From Trebonia sp. (GTDB taxonomy: Bacteria > Actinomycetota > Actinomycetes > Streptosporangiales > Streptosporangiaceae): 5,058 nucleotides of DNA. Every line of letters starts with the position of its first letter. The stretch's first letter is position 1. Location: positions 1 through 5,058 of the forward strand of contig JASHXJ010000292.1 in NCBI GenBank assembly GCA_030043595.1. Reading direction: 5' to 3'. Position numbers and translations under genes: made by a program. Under the pieces are notes generated by a model, which had not been told where the DNA came from, made no database searches, and saw only the letters and a program-made list of their open reading frames with translations. Shown here one piece after another: positions 1 through 5,058 of the stretch.

Positions 1-1902
1 GGACGGCGAGACGCCAACCCCGCTGTCGCGCACCTCGAGCAGCACGCCGCCGCTGGTCAGCTCCTGGCCGGACACGTGCACAGGGGTATCCCGAGGCGAG
101 AACATCGTGGCGTTCTCGACGATCTCCGCGAGCAGGTGCACGACGTCGGCGGCCGCCTGCCCGGACACCGCGATGCCGGGCTGGATGTTGAGCATGATCC
201 TGCTGTACTGCTCGATCTCCGACGTCGAGGCCCGTGCCACGTCCGCGAGCGGCACCGGCTCGCTCCACTTGCGGACGGGCTCCTCGCCGGCCAGGACGAG
301 CAGGTTCTCCGAGTTCCGCCGCATGCGGGTGACCAGGTGGTCCATCGCGAACAGGTTGGACAGCCGGTCGGGATCGTCCTCGTTCTGCTCGAGCGAGTCG
401 ATCATGCGGGCCAGCCGCTCGATCAGCGGCACGCTGCGCCGGGACAGGCTGATGAACATCGCGTTCAGGTTGCCGCGCAGCATGGCCTCGTTGCCCGCGA
501 GCCGGACGGCCTCGCGGTGCACCTGGTCGAACGCGCGGGCGACCTTGCCGATCTCGTCGGTGGAATTCACGCTGATCGGCTCGACCTGCAGGCTCGTGCT
601 CGGATCCGAGGTCTCGCTCAGTTCCGCGACCCGTTCGGGCAGCCGCACCGTGGCGACCTCGAGCGCGTCGGCCTGCAGCCTGCGCAGCGGCTCGACCAGG
701 GACCGGGCGACGATGAGCGTCGCGATCAGCACCAGCAGCAGGACCGCGCCTGTCACCGCGGCGGCGAGGATCTCCGAGTTGTGCGCTCCCTGCTGCAGCA
801 GCTCGCTGCGCGCGACGATCGCGCTGGCCAGCTGCAGTTCGACCGTCCGCATCTTGCTGATGGTCGCCGACATGGCGTTGTACCACGTGTGCGGTGCCTC
901 GGCCCCGAAAACGCTGCTGGGGTTGGTGGTAGAGAGCTTGTTGGTGGCCGCGGCGAGCGAGCTGGTCCCGCTGAGGTCGACGAGGTAGTTGTTCATCAGC
1001 TGAGCGGTGTCCACGGGCGCCCCGGCTACGGTGGCGAGGTAGTTGTTGCTCTCGGCTGTCGTGGCCGACGCCTCGAAGCTCAGCAGGTCGGCGCTCTCCA
1101 GCTCCCCTGCGATGAGCAGCGATTGCTGGGCACCGCCGGCGAAGCTGCCGCCGACGAGCGCGGCGTACAGGATCCCGCGCTGCTGCGAGGCCTCGTCCTT
1201 GGCCCTGGAGATGGCGCCGAGCGTGCGCACCTCGTCCGCGAGCACCGGGTCCCCGCTGCCGCTGGTTATCTCGTCATTCAGGTCGAACAGGTCGTCGATC
1301 TGCGCCGTGTAGGTCTGGATGGTCGATAGCGATGTCCCCTGAAGTGCCTGGGAGCGCAGCCCGCCGAGGCCGGTGGCGATGCTGGCGACGTTCTGCGCCT
1401 TGTTCTGGGTGATCGCCGGGAACGCGCTGCCGATGCGGCCGGCCAGGGTCGCCACCGGAGCGGCCGCCGCATTCGTGGCCGCCTGCGCCTGCAGCATCGC
1501 GGTGCAGTACGAAACCACGCCCTTGGGCAGCGTCTTGAGGGCGTTCGGCGCGCACGGCACGGCAACGCCCGCTCCGGCGTCGTTGCCCGCGGCAGCGTCG
1601 TACCCGGCGGTGATGTCGCGCTCGTTCTCCATCGCCTGGGCCAGCGCGGTGACCTCCTGGCCGAGCACGGCGAGCTGCGTCGTGCGCGCGAAGCCGGCCT
1701 CGGTATTAGCCGCGTTGGCTACCCGCAGGCCGCCGAACACCAGGCCCATGAGGAGCGCCAGCACGATGACCGCGACGAGCCGCCGGGACACCGGCCAGTT
1801 GCGCAGGGACAGCGCCGACAATCGCCTGGGGCGAGACGATGAACGCCGTACAGCTGCGTGGCCAGCTGGCCTGCCGCCAGCTGGTAGTTCGGGGCTTCTC
1901 AT
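1..1902 (-). CDS. NIT-domain sensor histidine kinase, conservon CvnA-like (3' end cut by window edge)
   Basis: Membrane-bound sensor histidine kinase; 634 codons are visible and the C-terminus is missing. Seen in the translation: a basic cytoplasmic N-terminus (about 1-41), TM1 (about 42-58), a long, mostly helical extracytoplasmic region (about 59-377) with NIT-type helices (MENERD near 92-96, SQQRG at 239-243), TM2 (about 378-399), and a HAMP linker starting RSLVEPLRRL and ending near STDEIGKVARAF (447-458). The DHp helix has the phospho-acceptor candidate His522 in MDHLVTRMRRNSENLLVL, the N-box is HLLAEIVENAT (Asn597), and the G1 box is DSGVG (626-630), eight codons after which... the frame reaches the window edge shortly beyond. 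ATG 1902 is chosen because GAGGG lies 7 bases upstream and an in-frame TAA lies at 1942-1944 with no ATG, GTG or TTG between. Known of the family: such kinases head conservon operons. The ligand is not shown; 'nitrate/nitrite' is only the domain name. Two cysteines (117 and 133) sit in an enlarged sensor loop. Confidence 0.93.
   Translation of the reverse strand, partial: MRSPELPAGGRPAGHAAVRRSSSRPRRLSALSLRNWPVSRRLVAVIVLALLMGLVFGGLRVANAANTEAGFARTTQLAVLGQEVTALAQAMENERDITAGYDAAAGNDAGAGVAVPCAPNALKTLPKGVVSYCTAMLQAQAATNAAAAPVATLAGRIGSAFPAITQNKAQNVASIATGLGGLRSQALQGTSLSTIQTYTAQIDDLFDLNDEITSGSGDPVLADEVRTLGAISRAKDEASQQRGILYAALVGGSFAGGAQQSLLIAGELESADLLSFEASATTAESNNYLATVAGAPVDTAQLMNNYLVDLSGTSSLAAATNKLSTTNPSSVFGAEAPHTWYNAMSATISKMRTVELQLASAIVARSELLQQGAHNSEILAAAVTGAVLLLVLIATLIVARSLVEPLRRLQADALEVATVRLPERVAELSETSDPSTSLQVEPISVNSTDEIGKVARAFDQVHREAVRLAGNEAMLRGNLNAMFISLSRRSVPLIERLARMIDSLEQNEDDPDRLSNLFAMDHLVTRMRRNSENLLVLAGEEPVRKWSEPVPLADVARASTSEIEQYSRIMLNIQPGIAVSGQAAADVVHLLAEIVENATMFSPRDTPVHVSGQELTSGGVLLEVRDSGVGVSPS
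1851..1884. repeat. Clustered CAGCTG sites with a 9-base direct repeat in the kinase N-terminal coding region
   Basis: CAGCTG occurs at 1851-1856, 1863-1868 and 1878-1883, with a further copy at 1971-1976 in the intergenic gap. GCCAGCTGG is present twice (1861-1869 and 1876-1884, 15 bases apart). The first copy lies in a 12-base perfect palindrome, GGCCAGCTGGCC (1860-1871). The cluster encodes part of the low-complexity cytoplasmic tail of the kinase, so it may be compositional rather than regulatory. Confidence 0.35.
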
Positions 1903-1909
1903 GGCTACG

Positions 1910-1914
1910 CCCTC
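1910..1914 (-). promoter_or_regulatory. Ribosome binding site of the sensor kinase
   Basis: On the minus strand GAGGG is followed by a 7-base spacer and then ATG at 1902. It is the only purine-rich Shine-Dalgarno-like stretch near the possible starts, and it fixes the kinase start. Confidence 0.65.
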
Positions 1915-1921
1915 GCCTGTC

Positions 1922-1956
1922 CATGTCTTTTTTCGAAAAATTTAAATATCGACATG
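1922..1956 (-). promoter_or_regulatory. AT-rich island with flanking inverted repeat upstream of the kinase gene
   Basis: The 229-base gap between the kinase start and the aminotransferase stop contains a striking AT-rich block at 1928-1950, with only three G/C bases out of 23. It is bracketed by a 6-base inverted repeat, CATGTC (1922-1927) and GACATG (1951-1956). Inside it are two nested palindromes, TTTTTCGAAAAA (1929-1940) and ATTTAAAT (1940-1947). It ends about 8 bases upstream of the kinase ribosome binding site. It probably supplies the promoter melting region or a regulator site for the kinase. TAAATT on the minus strand could serve as a -10 box, but I find no convincing -35 at 16-18 bases, so no promoter is assigned. 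The rest of the gap shows no gene. Confidence 0.4.
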
Positions 1957-2049
1957 AGACGAACGAGGCACAGCTGGTCCACCTCGTCCGGCACGCGAAT
2001 GTGACTAGCTGGACAGTGTAAACCGCCGCATTACCGCGATAGGGCAAAA

Positions 2050-2062
2050 TTACGATTTACGA
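2050..2062. repeat. Short tandem repeat TTACGA-T-TTACGA
   Basis: Two TTACGA hexamers are spaced 7 bases apart start to start (2050-2055 and 2057-2062) in the gap between the aminotransferase stop and the kinase start. A head-to-tail pair could be a regulator half-site array. With only two copies and a spacing shorter than a helical turn, support is weak. Confidence 0.2.
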
Positions 2063-2099
2063 CCTTTCGGCCGGGCAGCGTCTTTCGCATACCGCTGGG

Positions 2100-2118
2100 C
2101 GCATTTCCCGCATGCGGG
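2100..2118 (-). terminator. Possible weak terminator hairpin after the aminotransferase gene
   Basis: Fourteen bases past the aminotransferase stop codon lies a perfect 12-base palindrome, CCCGCATGCGGG (2107-2118). As RNA it can form a 4-bp stem with a CATG loop, or an alternative 5-bp stem pairing CGCAT with ATGCG across 2100-2116. There is no T-tract on the minus strand afterwards, so if it terminates transcription it does so as a GC-rich hairpin without a U-tail. It could equally be a protein-binding palindrome. Confidence 0.25.
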
Positions 2119-2131
2119 TCTCGTTGCCTGG

Positions 2132-3310
2132 TCAGGTCACTGCCGACTTGATCGCCGCCAGGGCGGACCGGATGTTCGGCACGGAGTTCGCGTAGGACAG
2201 CCGCAGGAAGCCCTCGCCGTTCGGGCCGAACGCGGTGCCGGGCAGCGCCGCCACGCCGGCCTCGCGCAGCAGCCTGTCCTGCAGGTCCGCGGCGGCGAGC
2301 CCGGTGCCGGTGATGTCAGGGAACGCGTAGAACGCGCCCTGCGGCTCGGCGCAGCTGATGCCGGGGATGTCGTTCAGCCCGGCGACGATGACGTCGCGGC
2401 GGCGGCGGAACTCGGCGACCATCTCGCCGACCCCGTCCTGTGGCCCGTCGAGCGCGGCGATCGCCGCGTACTGGCTGAACGCGGACGTGCACGACACCGA
2501 GTTGATGGCCAGCCGCGTCACCGGCTCGACCAGCGCGGGCGGGAAGACGCCGAAGCCGAGCCGCCAGCCGGTCATCGCGTACGTCTTCGACCAGCCGTCG
2601 AGCAAGATGGTGCGGTCCGCCATCCCGTCGACGTCCAGCACGCTGGCGTGCTCCTGGCCGTACCTGATCGCCCAGTAGACCTCGTCGGAGAGCACCGCGA
2701 TGTCGTGCCGGTGCGCGATCTCCGCGATAGCCGCGCAGTCCTCGCGGGTCAGCGCGCTACCGCAGGGGTTGTGCGGCGAGTTGATGATGAGCAGCCTGGT
2801 GCGCGGGGTGACCAGGCGCTCGAGCTCGGCGGTGTCGATACGGAAGCCGTTGCTCTCGCGCAGTGGCACGGGCACCGGCGTCGCGCCCGCGAACGCGGTG
2901 ATCGACTCGTACATCGGGAAGCCGGGGTCGGGGTAGAGCACCTCGTCGCCGGGCCCGGCGAGCGCGAGGATGGTGAAGAACATGATCGGCTTGGCCCCTG
3001 GCGTCACCACGACGCGGTCCGGGGCGACCCGCATCCGCCCGGTTCGCTCGAGGAACGCGGCCACGGCCTCGCGCAGCGCCGGGATGCCGGGCGCGGGCAC
3101 GTAGTGCGTCTGGCCGGCCTGCAGCGCCTCGACCGCCGCCGCGCAGATATGGCCGGCCGTCGGGAAGTCCGGCTCGCCAATCTCCAGGTGGATGATTGCC
3201 GCGCCCGCGGCCTCCAGGGCCCTGGCGCGGGCGAGAACCTCGAACGCGGACTCGGTGCCAAGCCGTCCCATCCGCTCGGCGAGCCGGAAAGCCGTCATGA
3301 CAGCGATCAT
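2132..3310 (-). CDS. Fold-type I PLP-dependent aminotransferase (aspartate aminotransferase-like, class I/II)
   Basis: Cytoplasmic transaminase of 392 residues, a normal length for the family. The key residues follow those of aspartate aminotransferase in order: the substrate-loop motif IGEPDF (44-49), Tyr70 in THYVPAPG, Asn181 in NSPHNPCG, Asp209 and Tyr212 in SDEVYWA, the Schiff-base lysine Lys242 in GWSKTYAMTGWRLG with Arg250 as phosphate ligand, and the carboxylate-binding Arg370 in FLRLSYA. Enzymes of this type move an amino group between an amino acid and a 2-oxoacid; the amino-acid substrate cannot be read from the sequence. The frame stays open upstream to 3451, but that start would overlap the sigma gene start at 3400 and would add an unconserved proline/arginine-rich tail. 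ATG 3310 (GGGAA just upstream, short spacing) is preferred. ATG 3298, four codons later, fits the family N-terminus equally well but has no visible ribosome binding site. Confidence 0.92.
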   Translation of the reverse strand: MIAVMTAFRLAERMGRLGTESAFEVLARARALEAAGAAIIHLEIGEPDFPTAGHICAAAVEALQAGQTHYVPAPGIPALREAVAAFLERTGRMRVAPDRVVVTPGAKPIMFFTILALAGPGDEVLYPDPGFPMYESITAFAGATPVPVPLRESNGFRIDTAELERLVTPRTRLLIINSPHNPCGSALTREDCAAIAEIAHRHDIAVLSDEVYWAIRYGQEHASVLDVDGMADRTILLDGWSKTYAMTGWRLGFGVFPPALVEPVTRLAINSVSCTSAFSQYAAIAALDGPQDGVGEMVAEFRRRRDVIVAGLNDIPGISCAEPQGAFYAFPDITGTGLAAADLQDRLLREAGVAALPGTAFGPNGEGFLRLSYANSVPNIRSALAAIKSAVT

Positions 3311-3399
3311 AGGTTCCCGCGCCGCGCACCATCTCGCCCTGCTTCGCGGCACCGCGCGGATGACCTGCGAGCGGGCCGGCACGTGGAAGACTGGTCGCC
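3311..3399. promoter_or_regulatory. Divergent intergenic region between aminotransferase and sigma factor genes
   Basis: Eighty-nine GC-rich bases separate the two divergent starts, so promoters for both genes should lie here unless the transcripts are leaderless or start inside a neighbouring gene. I see no good -35/-10 pair in either direction. The sigma gene has only a weak, distant Shine-Dalgarno candidate (GGAAG, 10 bases before its ATG). A CACGTG-like motif is not on centre with either start. The assignment rests on gene layout only. Confidence 0.35.
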
Positions 3400-4674
3400 A
3401 TGGACGCGGGGCGGCCCCCACCGCCGGAGCCGGCGCTGCCGGACCAGACACCGGACCGCGCGCCGCTCGAGCAGGCCTACCGGGCGGAGGCGACGCGGAT
3501 CAGGGCCGCGCTCGCGGCACGCACCGGCGACGTGGGGCTCGCCGAGGACGCGGTCCAGGACGCGTTCGTCGAGGCGATCGAGCACTGGCCGCGCGATGGG
3601 GTGCCGCCGAACCCGGGCGGCTGGCTTGCTACCACGGCGCGCCGCAAGGCGCTTGACCGACTGCGCAGGGACAAGGCAGGCGCGGCCAAGCTCGCGCTGC
3701 TCGCGGCCGGCGAGGGCGCCGCCGACGCCGGACCGGACGACGGCGCGGCGGACCAGCGCGCGGACGACGAACTGCTCAGCCTGGCGTTCGCCTGCTGCCA
3801 CCCGGCGCTGCCCGCCGACGCTCAGGTCGCGCTCACGCTGCGCGCGGTCTGCGGCCTGACCTGCGAGCAGATCGCGTCGGCGTTCCTGGTCAGCGAGCCG
3901 GCCATGTCGCAGCGCCTGCTCCGGGCACGCAAGGCGCTGCGGCAGGCGGGGGCCGAGGTCCGCGTTCCTGACCCCGATGAGCTGGGGGAGCGGCTGGCCG
4001 GCGTGCTGGCGGTCGTCTATCTCGTCTTCAACGAGGGCTACCTGGCCAGTTCGGGCCGCGAGCCCGCGCGTCGCGACCTGGCGGCGCAGGCGATCGCGCT
4101 GACCAGGACGCTGCACAGGCTGATGCCGCGTGAGCCGGAGGTGCTCGGGCTGCTCGCGCTGCTCCTGCTGCACGAGTCGCGCGCCGCGGCACGGTTCGAC
4201 GGCTGGGGCAGGCTGATCCGGCTGGCCGAGCAGGACCGCCGCCGCTGGGACGCGGAGCTGGCGGCCGAGGCGACCCGGCTGCTCGACCGGGCGATCGCGC
4301 TGCGCCGGCCGGGTCCCTACCAGGTGCAGGCCGCGATCGCGGCGCTGCACTCCCAGGCACCCTGCTACGAGCAGACCGACTGGCGCCAGATCCGCCTGCT
4401 GTACGACCGGCTGCAGATGCTGGCGCCGTCCCCGGTGGTGCTGCTCAACCGGGCCGTCGCCACCCGCTACGCGGTGGGGCCTGAGGCCGCGCTCGCCGAG
4501 ATCGAGCCGCTGGCCGCCGACCTCGACGGATACCACCTGTTCCACGCGCTGCGGGCGGGCCTGCTCGGCGGGCTGGGCCGCGACGCCGAGGCGAGGCTCG
4601 CCAGCGAGCGAGCGCTCGCGCTGGCCGCCAACCCGGCCGAGCGCGAGCTGCTCACCCGCGGCCTGTCGCTGTGA
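3400..4674 (+). CDS. ECF42-type RNA polymerase sigma factor with TPR-like C-terminal extension (DUF6596)
   Basis: Extracytoplasmic-function sigma factor of 424 residues, about twice the usual ECF length. Region 2 spans about 27-92 (AYRAEATRIRAAL, LAEDAVQDAFVEAIEHWP, GWLATTARRKALDRLRR). Region 4 spans about 125-182 and carries the FACCHPAL motif (130-137) and the helix-turn-helix LTCEQIASAFLVSEPAMSQR (153-172). The extension of about 240 residues begins with LVFNEGYLASSG (208-219), contains repeated helical hairpins, and ends with DLDGYHLFHALRAGLLGGLGR (374-394) followed by an ANPAERELL segment. This layout is that of the ECF42 group, in which the extension, rather than a separate anti-sigma factor, is thought to govern activity. 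No anti-sigma gene is next to it. A YCII/DGPF protein gene, the usual ECF42 companion, converges on it 15 bases downstream. ATG 3400 is the only reasonable start; its ribosome binding site is weak. Confidence 0.95.
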   Translation: MDAGRPPPPEPALPDQTPDRAPLEQAYRAEATRIRAALAARTGDVGLAEDAVQDAFVEAIEHWPRDGVPPNPGGWLATTARRKALDRLRRDKAGAAKLALLAAGEGAADAGPDDGAADQRADDELLSLAFACCHPALPADAQVALTLRAVCGLTCEQIASAFLVSEPAMSQRLLRARKALRQAGAEVRVPDPDELGERLAGVLAVVYLVFNEGYLASSGREPARRDLAAQAIALTRTLHRLMPREPEVLGLLALLLLHESRAAARFDGWGRLIRLAEQDRRRWDAELAAEATRLLDRAIALRRPGPYQVQAAIAALHSQAPCYEQTDWRQIRLLYDRLQMLAPSPVVLLNRAVATRYAVGPEAALAEIEPLAADLDGYHLFHALRAGLLGGLGRDAEARLASERALALAANPAERELLTRGLSL

Positions 4675-4688
4675 CTGCAGCGGCAGGC
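4661..4688. terminator. Hairpin between convergent genes, candidate bidirectional terminator
   Basis: GCCTGTCGCTG (4661-4671) pairs with CAGCGGCAGGC (4678-4688) across a 6-base loop, giving an 11-bp stem with one U-G pair on the plus strand (one A-C mismatch on the minus strand). It overlaps the last codons and the TGA (4672-4674) of the sigma gene and fills the gap before the stop of the opposing YCII gene. No T-tract follows in either direction. Its position between two convergent genes supports a terminator or transcript-end stabiliser. Confidence 0.5.
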
Positions 4689-4689
4689 G

Positions 4690-5031
4690 TCAGCCCATCT
4701 CGATGACCGGGCGGAGCTCGATCGTGATCCAGCCCCTGTCGACGCCCGGCCAGGTCTTCGCGATCTCGACCGCCTCGTCTATCGAGTCGGCCTCTATCAC
4801 CGAGTAGCCGCCAAGCACCTCCTTGGTCTCGATGTACGGCCCGTCGGTCACCCCGGTCGACCGCACGGTCTTCGCGCTGGCCGCCCCCTGCAGCTGGTGC
4901 CCGCCGTCCAGCTTCCCGGTCGCGCCCCACTTCTCGTACCAGGCGCTCACCTCGGTGAACCACGCATTGAACTCAGGGCTGTTCGGCGCCGGCTCGGCCG
5001 GGGTGTCCACGATCAGCATCACGTACTTCAC
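4690..5031 (-). CDS. YCII/DGPF-domain protein, ECF42 companion
   Basis: Small cytoplasmic protein of 113 residues, a complete single YCII-related (DGPF) domain. It starts with the typical beta strand MKYVMLIVDT. It then shows GGHQLQG (43-49, His45 at the family's conserved position), DGPYIETKEVLGGYSVIEA (63-81, the DGPF-type motif here reading DGPY), DSIDEAVEIAKTWPG (82-96), and a closing strand WITIELRPV (101-109). The family forms ferredoxin-like alpha/beta dimers; its biochemical role in this group is not established. Genes of this family sit beside ECF42 sigma factors in many actinobacteria and are their predicted targets. GTG 5031 is the start because a perfect AAGGAGG lies 5 bases upstream; ATG at codon 5 would be too far from it. 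The promoter lies mostly or wholly beyond the right edge. Confidence 0.93.
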   Translation of the reverse strand: MKYVMLIVDTPAEPAPNSPEFNAWFTEVSAWYEKWGATGKLDGGHQLQGAASAKTVRSTGVTDGPYIETKEVLGGYSVIEADSIDEAVEIAKTWPGVDRGWITIELRPVIEMG

Positions 5032-5036
5032 GCGTA

Positions 5037-5043
5037 CCTCCTT
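5037..5043 (-). promoter_or_regulatory. Strong ribosome binding site deciding a GTG start
   Basis: AAGGAGG on the minus strand, followed by a T that also matches the anti-Shine-Dalgarno sequence, stands 5 bases before GTG 5031. It fixes the start of the YCII-family protein and suggests efficient translation, in contrast with the poor site before the partner sigma gene. Confidence 0.85.
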
Positions 5044-5058
5044 GTGCTCACGGTGCCC

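Noticed and set aside
107..988. 293-codon plus-strand frame rich in serine and arginine
   Set aside because: Shadow of the kinase gene in another frame; composition is typical of GC-rich antisense and no family is recognisable.
76..1329. 417-codon open frame on the plus strand
   Set aside because: It is the exact antisense, in codon register, of the sensor kinase. The minus-strand translation shows HAMP, DHp, N-box and G1 motifs, while this frame gives an Arg/Gly/His-rich product with no domain.
1923..2021. 32-residue plus-strand small ORF across the AT-rich island, beginning MSFFEKFKYRHE
   Set aside because: The composition looks more protein-like than most shadows, but there is no Shine-Dalgarno sequence before its ATG, it overlaps the probable kinase promoter, and no family is recognisable. 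A conserved homologue or ribosome-profiling signal would revive it.
1903..2131. Canonical promoter for the kinase, e.g. TTTACA at 2017-2022 on the minus strand as -35
   Set aside because: The hexamer at 17-18 bases downstream is TTCGCG or TCGCGT, which is no -10 element. Other pairings also fail on spacing.
2132..3451. Longer aminotransferase beginning at 3451
   Set aside because: It would overlap the divergent sigma gene by 52 bases and add 47 residues of Pro/Ala/Arg-rich sequence before the normal family N-terminus. Starts at 3310 or 3298 fit the family length.
2648..3859. 403-codon plus-strand frame crossing the aminotransferase and the sigma gene start
   Set aside because: It overlaps two genes with clear conserved motifs and has an Arg-rich, low-complexity translation.
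3307..4545. 412-codon minus-strand frame opposite the sigma factor gene
   Set aside because: Antisense shadow of the ECF42 sigma gene; Arg/Gln/Leu-rich with no domain.
1..5058. CRISPR array, tRNA, rRNA, insertion sequence or prophage signs
   Set aside because: I saw no regularly spaced repeats, no tRNA-like cloverleaf, no transposase motifs and no terminal inverted repeats.

Overview
The window is GC-rich throughout, its codons prefer G or C in the third position, and both strands carry long spurious open frames. Together with the gene families present, this points to a high-GC actinomycete (Streptomyces, Streptosporangiales, Frankia or Pseudonocardia-like); genus cannot be settled from this sequence. 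I see four protein genes and no tRNA, rRNA, CRISPR array or mobile element. No stretch over 300 bases lacks a gene.

Left part (1-1902, minus strand): a large membrane sensor histidine kinase with an extracytoplasmic nitrate/nitrite-sensing (NIT) type helical domain, HAMP linker, atypical DHp helix and the start of the ATPase domain. The left window edge cuts it inside the ATP-binding domain. This kinase type is the usual first gene of actinobacterial 'conservon' operons (kinase, roadblock/LC7 protein, DUF742 protein, small GTPase). The partners, if present, would lie beyond the left edge. Its long N-terminal coding region has no minus-strand stop between 1 and 1941, and an AT-rich island lies directly upstream of its ribosome binding site.

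Middle (2132-3310, minus strand): a complete fold-type I PLP aminotransferase with all catalytic and cofactor residues of the aspartate aminotransferase family. A 229-base gap separates it from the kinase, so the two are probably transcribed separately.

Right part (3400-5031): a long ECF sigma factor with a TPR-like C-terminal extension (ECF42 type, DUF6596), followed tail-to-tail by a YCII/DGPF-family small protein on the opposite strand. ECF42 sigma factors and DGPF proteins are a known genomic pair in which the sigma factor is thought to drive expression of the DGPF genes. Here the two converge across 15 bases, and a strong hairpin covers the sigma stop codon. The aminotransferase and sigma genes diverge from an 89-base intergenic segment.

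Nothing here amounts to a clearly new system. The points most worth a second look are the convergent ECF42/DGPF arrangement with its shared hairpin, a cysteine-containing loop in the kinase sensor domain, the likely conservon beyond the left edge, and the AT-rich inverted-repeat element before the kinase gene.
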